From Gymnothorax reevesii (Eukaryota > Chordata > Actinopteri > Anguilliformes > Muraenidae), in assembly GCA_029721435.1 (NCBI GenBank), contig CM056576.1:67227876-67291875 (forward strand): a stretch of 64,000 nt of DNA. Reading direction: 5' to 3'. Position numbers and translations under genes: made by a program. The notes beneath the pieces are model-generated. The model was not told the DNA's origin. It saw nothing but the letters and a program-made list of their open reading frames with translations, and made no database searches. Positions 32,822 to 43,334 of this stretch are shown here, piece by piece (position 1 is the stretch's first letter; every line of letters starts with the position of its first letter).

Positions 32822-35800
32822 ATGGATGATTTCTTGGCATCACCAACCGAAGAGGTTTTGAAGTCTTTTAAAAAGACAGAACTGCTAGAAATATGCAGAC
32901 ATTTAGAGCTGACAGAAGTAAAACCAGCCATGCGAAAAGCAAGACTGTCTAGAGAGATTGTTGAATATTACATTGATGAAAATATGTTTGCACCAGGAGA
33001 TCTGGAACAGTTTCCAGTGGAAAATCCAAATATAGAAATGGAACTTAAATTAAAAATGCTTGAAATAGAAGGGGAGGAAAAAGAAAAACAAAGATAATTT
33101 GAGAGGGAGAAAAAAGAAAAACAAAGAGAATTTGAGTGAGAAAAATTAGCAAGACAGAGATTTCGATTTACAGAAATTAAATGGAGAAGAAAGGCTCCAA
33201 ATGGAGCAACTAAAAATAAAAATTGAATTTGAAAATACATTTTGTGCTAGCCAGGAGGTAAAACTGGTGGCTCCATTCTTGGAGAAGGACGTTGATAACT
33301 ATTTCCAGTGCTTTGGAAAGGTAGCTAAAAGTTGCCAGTGGCCAAAGGAACACTGGCCTCTGATGTTGCAAACTGTCCTCAAAGGTAAAGCTCAACAAGC
33401 CTATTCGGCTTTGTCTGCGGATGATTCCTCTGATTATGAGGTTGTCAAAAAGGTCATTTTGAGAGCTTATGAGTTGGTTCCAGAGGCTTACCGACAAATT
33501 CAGAGGTCTGAAGAAATCTGACAATCAGACTTATGTGGAATTTGCTAATGAGAAGAAGGTTTGCTTTGAGCGCTCGTGTACTTCTATGGAGATCAAGGAT
33601 GATTTCAACTCACTAAAAGAGATGGTGTTAGATGAAGAATTCAAGAACTGTGTTAAGGATGATATTAATACCTACCTTAATGAGCAGCAAGCACTGAATT
33701 TGCAATCAGCTGCCAAGTTTGCAGACGAATATGTTCTCACACATAAGTCCAAATTTCAGTCTAGCAGTAACAATAGATGGTTCCAATTTCAGAAAAAGGG
33801 TTACGGTGATACCCAAGATTCCTCACCCAAAGACAAAGACAAATCCGGTGATGGTGCTCAGAAATGCAGTCACAGGTCTGATCAAAGTGTGAAAGCTGAC
33901 TGTGACAAAAGTGGTCTAGTTTGCAATTATTGCCAGAAATCTGGTCATTTTACAACTAACTGTTGGTTCCTTAAAGCTAAGAAAGAAAAAGAAAAGGATA
34001 CCAAACCCAATGCCTTTGTGAAGACAAGGTTTGAGACCCCTGTAGTACATGAGCGATCTGCTAAATTGCCTGCTCCTTGTGGGGCTAAGAAGCCTGATAC
34101 TGCTGACTTTGTGAGGGAGGAATTTCTTCCATTTGTGTCAGAGGGATTTGTGGCTCTGAATGAGCATTCTCCTCCTGTCCCCATATATATCCTAAGGGAT
34201 ACTGGAGCTTCTCAGTCACTTTTGTTGATGGACTCCTTGGAGTTACGTGATGAGACCGCTTCTGGGGATTTCATACTTGTACAAGGTATTGAAGGGAGAA
34301 CTGTATCTGTACCCCTGCACTCTGTTTTCTTGAAGTCAGATTTAGTTACAGGACAAGTAAAGGTGGGACTTATGTCAAGTCTACCTATCAAGGGTGTTTC
34401 TCTGTTGCTAGGCAATGACCTGGCTGGGGGCAATGTAGTTCCCCCTGTTCATCTTACTTCACAGACAAGCACTGAAGATGGCGATGAAGACTCATCTCTG
34501 TATCTTCCCTGTGCAGTGACCCGTGCTATGGCTAAGAAGGCTCAGGAAGAAAATGATGTGGTGCCGTCCAGCACATTGAATAGTCATGACTCAGGTGGTT
34601 CGCCTCATGACTCTGTTCGGCCTACTATGGTTTCTCCGTTTGTGGACTTATCAGATAGTTTTATCAGTTCTCTGTTCAGCCAGCCAGATGGGTCTGGTGA
34701 ATCTGATGTGTCTGGAGACTTGTCTCTGTCCAGAAAGCGGTTGATTCAGGAGCAAACTAATGATCCTGAAATTTGTGTACTAAAGAGGAGGGCCCTTCCT
34801 GATAAAGAAATAGACGCAGTTTCAGTTGGGTATTATCTCAAGGATGGTGTGTTGCTGCGGAAGTGGCGCCCTCCTGATATGTCTGCTAAGGCAGATGGTG
34901 CAGTGGTCAAGCAAATTTTTTTTCCGAAGGTCTACAGGAATGAGACCTTAACAATGGCTCATAGTTTGCCTTTAGGAGGTCATCTTGGTGTTAACAAGAC
35001 TTGATAAGATCATGAAACACTTCTTCTGGCATGGGCTTCGGAAAGACGTTTCCAACTTTTGCAAAACCTGTCACACTTGTCAGGTAGTTGGAAAACATCA
35101 GTTAGACCCACCTGTAGCTCCATGGCAGCCTATCATAGCATTTGGGGAGCCCTTCTCTTGGGTCATTGTTGATTGTGTTAGTCCATTACGCAAGACTAGA
35201 CCTGGAAATCAGTACTTGTTGACAATCATGTGTGCATTTACCAGATTCCCTCAAGCCAGACCTCTACGCAACATCAAGGCAACTGCAATCTCGAAGGCTT
35301 TCATAAAGTTCTTCACGTTGTTTGGCCTTCCCAGGGAAATTCAGTCAGATCAAGGGAGCAATTTCACTTCCGGATTGTTTCAGCAGGTTGTGTATGAACT
35401 AGGTGCAAAGCAGATTCTTTCTAGTGCCTATCATCCAGAGAGTCAGGGTGCCTTAGAGCGGTTTCATTCCACTCTCAAGACCATAATGAGGACTTATTGT
35501 TATGACCATGAGAAAGACTGGGATGAAGGTGTTCATTTGCTGCTGTTTGCAGCTAGAGAAGCAGTGCAGGAGTCTACTGGATTCAGTCCGTTTGAGCTTG
35601 TGTTTGGCCATGAAATGAGAGGACCTTTGCTATTATTGAGAGAACAATGGCAAGAGAAAGAGCCCCATATCAGTCTGTTAGACTGTGTTAGCAAGTTCAG
35701 GGAAAGATTGCGTGCAGCATGTGAACTATCCAAAGAGAACTTGAAATCAAGTCAGGTAAAAATGAAAACTTGGTATGATCATAAGGCTAGAAGCCGTGAG

Positions 35801-37513
35801 TTTAAACCAGAAGACAAGGTCCTGGTGTGCTTTCCCTAGCAGTCCAGTCCATTGCAGGCTAGATTTCATGGTCCTTATTAAATTCTAACAAAACTCAATG
35901 ATCTCAATTACATTATGAAGACTCCAGATAGGAGAAAGCCGAAACAGTTGTGTCACATTAACATGCTGAAGCCTTTTCATGACAGAAATGCTAGGGTTGC
36001 AGCAGTCACTTCAGATTCTCCTATGGTCGAGACGTGTGAAGATGAGGGGGAGTTTCAAGATGATGAACCTAGAATCAAAGCTGAAGTTCTTTCATGTAAA
36101 TTGTCAAAATCTGAAGTGTTGCAAAATCTTGATGTAAAACTCCAGCACTTCGAACCCTCACAGAAAGATCAGTTTGAGAGGTTGATCAAGAAATCTATTT
36201 CCTGATGTTCCCAAGAGAGTTTCTATAGCCTCTCATGATGTAGATGTTGGTGATGCCAAACCAATAAAACAGCATCCGTACCGGATGAATCCTGAAAAGA
36301 GGAAGATTGCTGAGAAAGAGGTTGAGTACATGTTAGAACATGACATTATCAGACCCTCCAACTCAGATTGGAGTTCACCCTGTGTGCTAGTTACAAAACC
36401 TGATGGAAGTACTAGATTCTGTGCAGATTATCGCAAAGTCAATGCTGTAACTAGAACTGATGTGTTTCCAAAACCTAGGATTGATGATTGTATCGATAGA
36501 GTAGGGCGAGCAAAGTGTCTGACCAACATTGATGTATTGAAGGATTATTGGGGTGTGCCTTTAACTGAGAGGGCCAAGAGCATCTCTGCTTTTGCCACAC
36601 CATGTGGGTTGTACCAGTATGAAGTCCTACCCTTTGGCATGAAAAATGCCCCAGCCACATTCCAAAGGATGATACAGTCTTCAGTCCCCGGATTGCCACA
36701 CAGGGGTGCAGACATCGACAACCTGATCACATGGAGTGACTCCTGGGAAGAACATCTAAAAGATGTAGAGACGTTGTTCCAGCGCCTGACCCAGGCTAAC
36801 CTGACTGTTAACCTGAACAAGAGTGACTTTGGTTGTGCTACTGTCACCTGTCTTGGCTACATCACAGGCCAGGGTAAGGTGGCACCCATAAATGCTAAAG
36901 TCCAAGCCATCATGGACTTTCCAGTTCCTGACGACAAAAAAGCTTTGCGCCGCTTCCTTGGAATGATCGGGTACTACCACAAGTTCTGCAAGAACTTTGT
37001 TGAGATTGCTCTCAGTCTCACCAACCAACTGAAAGAAGGCGTAAAGTTCATTTGGGATGAAGCATGCCAAAGAGCCTTCGATCGCCTGAAGTCTCTGCTG
37101 TGTCACTTCCCCGTGCTCAAATCTCCTGACTTCAACAAACTGTTCTCCATCACGGTCAATGCTAGCGACCAAGCTTGTGGATCTGTGCTCCTTCAGAGAA
37201 GTGACTCTGATGACATTGAGCATCCCGTGGAATACTTCTCCAGGAAGTTCAATTGCCACCAAAAGAACTGTTCTACAATAGAGAAGGAGCTGTTGGCTGT
37301 GATTCTATCATTACAACACTTAGAGGTTTATGTATGTACAGGGTAAAAGCCAATGATTGTGTACACTGACCACAATCCGTTAATGTTTTTGAGTAAGTTG
37401 AAAAACAAGAATCGGAGATTGTTGAATTTGGAGTTTTACAGGAGTTTGACTTGGAAATTAAGCATGTACAGGGTACTGACAATGTAATTCCTGATTGCTT
37501 ATCCCGTGTTTGA
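32822..37513 (+). pseudogene. gag-pol of gypsy element 3, heavily broken
   Basis: Starts at ATG 32822 (MDDFLASPTEEVLKSF) and ends at the family stop at 37511-37513. Visible breaks: TAA near 33095 and TGA near 33137 in the coiled coil; two-base deletions near 33498 (capsid) and 35001 (integrase); stops near 35837 and 35878; a short deletion near 36195; TAA near 37344; indels near 37425. The order Gag, CCHC, protease (DTGAS), integrase, reverse transcriptase, RNase H is still readable. The catalytic YIDD box of reverse transcriptase has become DIDN, so the enzyme would be dead even without the breaks. Codon-level similarity to element 2 remains high. Confidence 0.92.
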
Positions 37514-37649
37514 GTATGTATATATATCACGTGTTTATTCGAATATTGTATTATATGTATATATACACAAGTGTCAACTTAACCATTTTTGTATTGAAAA
37601 GAAAAATTTTGCCTTTATGAGTCAAATTTTTTCCCTTTTGGAATGGAGG

Positions 37650-38247
37650 TGTAATGTGGAAAGAAGCCACTAGATGACTTTTTTTTTGTTAAGCCTCGTC
37701 TGGAGCTAGGTTTGGGCATGTCCTGGGCATGTCTGAGACGGAAAGTCCCAGAGAATAAAAAAAGTCTAAAAGGTGGGAGGGGGCTGTGAAAGAGTATATA
37801 AAGAGAAAAATTGAGAGAGTAATGTAGTAGGAGAAATTGCAAGGAGAAGGATACATTTGACCAGACCTGTCACTCTTTTTGACACCTATGAAGCTTTTTG
37901 TGGATTTTTGCCTGTGTTGGAGCATTTTCCTCACCCGGAACATCACCAAGCAGCCCCATCTCAAGGGGGGTAAATTTTTTTTTTTTCTTGTATATTATCA
38001 ATCTTGGTCAGTAGTATAAATTGTTGGTTTGTGTTGGTCTTTGTTTAATTACCTGGCCCCTCCCCTAGGGGGCCAGGTTAAGCAATGATCATGTCTGTGT
38101 GTATGTGTGTCAGTCACTCTGTCTGTCAGCCCGTGGCTGGGGCCAGGTCTGCTATCTCTGATTGCCTTGGTAAATCTGTTTGAGTTTTAAATTTTTGTCT
38201 GTCATCCCTTGCTGTCATAAGTGTCATAACAAATTGGGGCCATAACA
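37650..38247 (+). repeat. gypsy element 3, 3' LTR, with insertion and deletion
   Basis: It is 598 bp because of a 119-bp insertion (38052-38170). A deletion of about ten bases just after CCACTAGATG removes the end of the CTCF-like core, so this is the only complete LTR in the window without it. Confidence 0.9.
38052..38170. mobile_element. 119-bp TA-flanked insertion in LTR
   Basis: Absent from the 5' LTR, which reads TTAATTAAATCTG across the site. The insert starts CCTGGCCCCTCCCCTAGGGG, is flanked by TA on both sides (38050-38051, 38171-38172) and has a short GGGGCCAGG inverted repeat. Its termini are poorly matched, so the mechanism is uncertain. Confidence 0.6.
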
Positions 38248-38551
38248 AAAGTCATTTCGACCAAGGGCCAGCGCCAGGTCGGTGCAGTGACCTCCGGGGA
38301 AAGAGGGACATTGGTGACCCTTGCCTTTGCAGCAAACGCACAAGGCAACTTTGTTCCCCCTTACTATATCTTCCCAAGGAAGGAGTTCCATGCCCACTTC
38401 ATCCGGGATGGTCCCCCTGGCTGCATTGGTTCTGCCAATGGATCAGGGTGGATGGAGGAGATAGATTTTTTTGGCCTTTTCTTTTCCAGCCTTTTGTCGC
38501 CCCTGTCCCAACTTTGAGATGTGTTGCTGCCATCAAATTGAAAATGAGCTA

Positions 38552-39076
38552 CAACCATAATTCCGAAATAGTTGGGACAAAGTGTAAATTGTGAATAAAA
38601 TCATAACACTTTCAAATCACACCAGCCAGTATTTTATTTTCAAAAGACCAGAGAGAACATAACAAATGTTGAAACTGGGATATTTTATAATTTTATCCAC
38701 AAAATGAGCTAATTTCAAATTTGATGGCTGCAACAGGTCTCATAAAAGTTGGGATGGGGCCTGTTCACCATAGTGTAGCATCCCCTCTTCACAGGGTGGA
38801 GGCGTCTGGGCATTGAGGAGACAAGTTTCTTGAGTTTAGCCATTGGAATTTGATTCCCTCCTTGTTTAATACAGGTTTCCAGCTGCTTGAGAGTTTTGGG
38901 TCTACTTTCACAGACTTGTTGTTTAATTATGCGCCAAATGTTCTCAATCGGTGAAAGATCAGGACTGCAAGCAGGACAGTTCAGCACATGGACTCTTCTA
39001 CTGGGAAGGCAGGCTGTTGTAATAGCCGCAGTATGTGGTTTTGCATTGCCCTATTTTGTATGACACACCCGCGTGA
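38552..39076 (-). mobile_element. Tc1-like fragment inside the pogo gene
   Basis: Starts after TA (38550-38551) with CAACCATAATTCCGAAATAG, a Tc1-type terminus close to that at 51387, and runs into a transposase 3' region in minus orientation. About 60 bp before it (38490-38550) resemble the opposite end of the same family. The right side is truncated. Confidence 0.75.
38715..38987 (-). pseudogene. Tc1-like transposase C-terminus
   Basis: A 90-codon frame that reads NCPACSPDLSPIENIWRIIK, then a conserved helical end similar to the element at 13998-15596 (LKKLVSSMPRRL). The catalytic Glu (IEN) is retained. The region carrying both catalytic Asp residues is absent. Confidence 0.8.
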
Positions 39077-39205
39077 CCCCGTAATGAAAATTGCTGCTAC
39101 TCTTAGACAATCGTGCATCACACCTTTCTGTGGTAGCTATTGACTTTTGCAAGTCACAGGGCATTGTACTCCTGTCTTTTCCTCCTCACTGCTTCCACCG
39201 TCTTC

Positions 39206-39386
39206 AGCCACTAGACCAGGGGTCACCAACTCTGTTCCTGGAGGGCCACTATCCTGTGGGCCTCTGCTCTACGTGCTGTTCAGCACACCTGATTCAACTA
39301 ATTAGGCACTCAATTTCCCAGCTCGTGATCTTGTTAAGTAGCTAATTAGTTGAGTCAGGTGTGCTGAACAGCAGGTAGAGCACTAC
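39206..39386. repeat. hairpin MITE-like insertion in pogo gene
   Basis: Starts near CCAGGGGTCACCAACTCTG and contains long inverted arms (GTTCAGCACACCTGATTCAA and complement). It replaces the pogo region normally found after LQPLD. The ends are approximate and no duplication was found. Confidence 0.6.
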
Positions 39387-39994
39387 GTTAACTGTGCAGC
39401 AGACAATTGGATGCGAATGAACCCTGGAGGAACTTTGACCATCTACAACATCCCAAGTTATGCAGCTAAAGCTCTGCCTCAAGCTGCGACACCAAGCAGC
39501 ATTTTGTCTGGGTTCGAGTGTACCGGTATCTGGCCCTTGAATCCAGATATTTTCAGTGAGGCAGACTTTGCTCCAGCTTTTGTGACTGACCATCCTACAC
39601 CAGCACCAACACCAGCTCCATCCCTAGTGCCAGCGCCGGCTCCATCACCAGAGCCCCCTTCATCACCAGCACCAGCTCCATGACCTGCTCCATCGCCAGC
39701 GCCTGCTCCTGCTCCCTTGAGACACCAACCTAGCCCGAGTCCATTGGAGCTGCATCCCCATGAGTCAGCCAGTCCTGTAGATGGTGAGAGTTTGTGTCTG
39801 TGTGTGTCTTTAAATGTGCATTTTGAGCCTTGCCAAGCATTTTTTCCATATCATCTATCCAGGTATGCTAGTGGTTCCAGGAACATCTAGTGGCACGCCA
39901 AAACTCCCAAAGACAACGAGGTTTAGTGGACACACTGCAATCACAGTTTCTCAGGGCAACGATGAGGAATGTCTTGTTTGTGGGGAGACATTTG

Positions 39995-41236
39995 TATGGG
40001 GTAAGGTTACTGCCAAAAGTTTTGTGCCGGTACACATTAACAATCGTGCATGTATTAAAAATGTGTGCGTGTTAGTCTAAAGTTGTGCATAAATAAAGAA
40101 TTTATAAACTCTTGTTTAAGTCAAATCACGCATAGATTTTTCAGTTTATAAATTCTCTGTGAGAATACAACTCATAAAGTTACAACTTCACTAAATTACA
40201 AACACGGATTGCAGCTTATGGACGTCACTTTCTTCAGAATGAATACAAACCTGAATAGCGTGAAATAACTGTCAAAACTACGTCACGAGGTCATGGGCAT
40301 TATATATCGAGTGGAAGATAACATCGATTCTACAAACTGCCCATGTGTCAGAAACGATTAAGATTTACTCAATTTTGATATAACCGTTTCAAAGGTTTAC
40401 TGGCATGTTCAGCACGCGATGGCAAGCATAGCTGAGTTCAATGATAACTAGCATGCCAGATTATATTTCAAAGTATTGGAATCGATATTTATCCGCACAA
40501 TACCCACAACAGGACACAACACCCCCAATAACTTTATCCTCAAATGTTTATTATGCAGAGGGAGGGGAAGGGACGTTTCAAAATTAAGTTTCTACCATTT
40601 CTTCATTTGCTTGGGGTTTTAATCATCCTGAGGAAATGGAGGATCTAAGTTATCAATTCAGTAATTAACTAGTGTAATCGTCATGAGTTTCAGACAGGAC
40701 AGAGGACTGACAGGTGACTACAAATGAGTATCAGCTGACAGCACAATTAGTCCCTGCATCATAAAAGCAGCATAATGTTCAGTGTGGCATCTTAGAAAAT
40801 CCACTGGTAATATTTATAATTTATCCGCTCATAATTTTTATGCACATCTGAACTTATCACTAAACACCAATGCATACGTTCAAAACAACTTTTTGCATGC
40901 AGAAGGAATAAATTTATCTAGGCCTGCATGTATAGTAATATTTTTAGGAAGCGCTCATTACACACTATATATCAGGACAGAACAAGACACATTAACATAC
41001 AAACTCGCTGCGGGGTTGAGTGCAAATTTACAGTTTGTTGGCTCAATTCAGCGGGAGAAATCTAATAATCATTCAAAATTACAACAACAACAAAAATGTG
41101 AGGTGATCATATTTAAACACTGCACATTGTTATGGCCCCAATTTGTTATGACATTAACGACTGCAAAGGATGACAGACAAAAATTTTAAAACTAAAACAC
41201 ATTCAATTAAACAAAGGCAACTAACAACAAACTACT
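39995..41236 (+). repeat. left arm of long inverted duplication
   Basis: Matches the complement of 43226-44820 at about 94-95% by eye, apart from two large indels. It starts within the pogo C-terminus (TATGGGGTAAGGTTACTG) and ends inside the solo LTR at 41128-41617. The paired open frames at 40782-41189 and 43643-43873 are a by-product of the duplication. Confidence 0.88.
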
Positions 41237-41617
41237 CTACTCTACAGACCAAGATTGATTATATACAATAACAGAAATATTTACAGTCCCTTTGGTGGGT
41301 TGCTTGGTGATGTCCTGGGTGAGGAAAATGCTCTAACACAGGCAAAAATCCACTAAAAGCTTCACAGGTCTTGAACAGAATGACAGGTCTGGTCACATGT
41401 ATCCTTCATCTTGCAATTTCTCCTACTACTCCACTCCCTCAATTGTCCTCTTTATATACTCTTTTGCAGACCCCTCCCACATTTAGACCTCTTTTTTTTT
41501 AAAAATTCTCTGGGACTTGTCCCAGACATGCCCAAGACATGCCCAAACCTAGCTCCAGTCTGGGCTTAACATAAGAAAGGTCAATACCGCCATCTAGTGG
41601 CTTCTATTCGCATTACA
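41128..41617 (-). repeat. solo LTR of the gypsy family
   Basis: A 490-bp complete LTR in minus orientation with a 4-bp duplication ACAT (41124-41127, 41618-41621). No internal sequence lies on either side, so it arose by LTR-LTR recombination. It is closer to element 3 in sequence. It carries the CTCF-like core, as CCACTAGATGGCGG, at 41587-41600 (minus). Confidence 0.92.
41587..41600 (-). promoter_or_regulatory. CTCF-core match in solo LTR
   Basis: Minus strand CCACTAGATGGCGG fits CCASYAGRKGGCRS. It faces the plus-strand sites in elements 2 and 3, a convergent arrangement. Confidence 0.5.
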
Positions 41618-42791
41618 ACATGCATTTTTTCACAACCAAGGACCACACGATTTGGAAGCTTATTGTCCAGTTTATTAAAAGTATGGAACGGGGAAAGGCT
41701 TGCATAGATTGGGGAGTTAAGACTTAGGGTACAGGGTGAGATCGGTCTGTCTCATTGCAGGAAGTTCACTGGCTCTGATTCGCTTGCACTTCTTCTGAGA
41801 GAGAGAGAGAGAGAGGGAGAAAAAGACAGGAGAAAGGGTTAGATACACCTATATGGGCTTGGATGGGAAATGGTGCTGAGAGATGAGGCATGGTCTTTGT
41901 TGCCCAACTTAGCTTATGGAACTTAAGTAGTTGTAATCAGCAATGCTGCTGATGTTTAAGGAAGTATGGTGACTGGCATCAGTAACATGTAACAGGAAAT
42001 AGTATAAAGATGGATCATGTTCTTTGCAGTCTTTCAGACAAGTAATACAGTACAGCTCAATATTTATACTATTTGGTATGACTCTCCTCTTAGTCTTCTA
42101 CACTTAATTTTCCAAATTATTTGGCCAATGCTTTCCGTTTTCAATTTTTTATTTGGTCCTCAGCCCTCTCCCTTAACCATCAATCCAAAATTAGCAAAAT
42201 GAGCAGCGACATACCATTGACAAGTAATAGTCAATATAATCTCAAATCCTAAAAACTCTAACTATAGGTGACGTTTTAGCTAATTGAATAGCAGTAAAGA
42301 AATTAGCTCATACAATCAATAATAATAGCGATGTATCACAGAAACGGATGGCTTTCTGCTTTAACATTGTGTAACGTTACCTTTATTATAATAGCTAACG
42401 TTAGCTACCTTGTACTCAACGAGAGCCTCACTACACCACCTCCACCACTATAGCCAGTCTGATGTTATATTTACGTTAATTCTCTAACATTTTACTCCTC
42501 CACCCCACTCTGCAAAAACATCACTTGAAGAAGCCTTTTTCTCCAATATCGCGTCATTGGATGAAATGACATAGAGAGAACGGAGTTTTCCATCATGCTG
42601 CTGCTCATGGTTAGCGTTAGTAACCGTGTCGCTAACTGTACCTAGCTAGTATCCTAGCCTAATTTTCTGCCCTTAAACATTCAATACATCTTGAATTGTA
42701 CAGGGAATAATCCAGAAAAATGCTTTACTGTACGTGTTAATGTAATTCAGATGTGCTGCTAAAATATGGTCTAATTCTTTAATCGTCTTAC
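41618..42791. other. spacer of the inverted duplication, left part; no exon identified
   Basis: Unique-looking sequence with a GA microsatellite at about 41796-41818. If the minus-strand exons at 42792-43185 are real, this is intron. No further exon was identified with confidence. Confidence 0.45.
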
Positions 42792-43185
42792 CATTTGATA
42801 GATCACGAACGGGTCCATTCCGCTTCATGTCAGCTGCTGGACTAGTAGTCTTCTTCGATAACTTCCGGGAACTATTGGGCGAATCCACTACCCACCTTAA
42901 CTGCACAAAATTGGTCTGGAGTAAACGGAGTTGACACGACTCTCACTCTACATGGCTCTGCTGTTCAATATCGACACTAGGCTGTGTGCCGTGTTGAGTA
43001 ACGTTATACCGGCGAACAGCACCGAGCACAAAGAAACCGATAAAGTTTCGTAACTAGAAACAAAGGCTATCAACGAAAGTAAACCTGCTTCATTTTCAAC
43101 TCCATAATTTGCGAATATCTTGTTAGAACAAGCAAAAAGAGGTTACCATTACCTGATTGCTTGCTGTGTCCGCATCGTCTGCCAT
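42792..43185 (-). CDS. candidate first two coding exons of an unidentified host gene
   Basis: Read on the minus strand: ATG at 43185 opens an 11-codon exon (MADDADTASNQ) ending at 43153, followed by GTAATGG. After a 252-bp intron ending TTTGTGCAG, exon 2 runs 42900-42792 in the same phase (LRWVVDSPNSSRKLSKKTTS and on to LSN), then GTAAGAC. Both donors and the acceptor are good consensus sites. CCAAGATGGC over the start codon is a YY1-type motif common at vertebrate first exons. The 47-residue N-terminus is polar and probably disordered; I do not recognise it. Later exons would lie to the left. An LTR fragment ends 41 bp upstream of the ATG, so the promoter may be altered. Chance is possible. 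Confidence 0.45.
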
Positions 43186-43225
43186 CTTGGCGCCATGAAA
43201 TTGAACCCATGGTCGAATTTCTGAC

Positions 43226-43334
43226 AGTAGTTTGTTGTTAGTTGCCTTTGTTTAATTGAATGTGTTTTAGTTTTATAATTTTTGTCTGTCATCCTTTGCA
43301 GTCGTTAATGTCATAACAAATTGGGGCCATAACA
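43226..43334 (+). repeat. truncated LTR at the inner breakpoint
   Basis: The last 109 bp of a gypsy LTR (AGTAGTTTGTTGTTAGTTGC to CCATAACA), followed by ATGTGCAG, the mirror image of the flank of the solo LTR at 41128. It is therefore a duplicated piece of that same insertion, not a separate one. Confidence 0.88.

Larger units (their letters stand above)
32216..38247 (+). mobile_element. Gmr1-like Ty3/gypsy LTR retrotransposon, element 3 (old)
   Basis: A 6.03-kb element in plus orientation with LTRs at 32216-32704 and 37650-38247 and a 4-bp duplication AAAG (32212-32215, 38248-38251). It belongs to a different subfamily from elements 1 and 2 (LTRs read GAAGCCACTAGATGG). It is older: the LTRs differ at many sites and gag-pol has many breaks. 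It lies inside a coding exon of the pogo-like gene; removing it restores the pogo frame. Confidence 0.93.
31111..40000 (+). pseudogene. pogo-like DDE transposase gene with apparent introns, interrupted
   Basis: Pieces in order: exon 1 about 31111-31406 (psq-type helix-turn-helix RRAAAGHGVCHVTLFRYW, then NIYFGLSPKE; frameshift near 31160); exon 2 31583-31850 (KFAYELAENIG, then TSFNKTNMTAFF and IWKMHETG; frameshift near 31640); exon 3 from 32186, cut at 32215 by gypsy element 3 and resuming at 38248 (TKGQRQVGAVTSGERGTLV, FVPPYYIFPRKEFHAHFIRD). A Tc1 fragment and a hairpin MITE cut it again; LLLLLDNRASHLS...SFPPHC...LQPLD is at about 39093-39219 and the C-terminal part is at 39387-40000 (NPGGTLTIYNIP, Pro/Ala repeats, DEECLVCGE). 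Splice signals at 31407/31582 and 31851/32185 and joined frames support introns. The first catalytic Asp (normally in DETG) is His (HETG); the other two are present with 35 residues between. It is clearly inactive as a transposase. Whether it began as a transposon or a domesticated gene is open. Confidence 0.8.

Noticed and set aside
40782..41189. 135-codon frame mirrored at 43643-43873
   Set aside because: Both lie in the inverted duplication, so agreement is by copying; the peptide runs into LTR sequence and looks unlike a protein.
41128..41617. Second independent LTR insertion at 43226-43334
   Set aside because: The right fragment has the mirrored flank of the left LTR, so it is a duplicated part of the same insertion.
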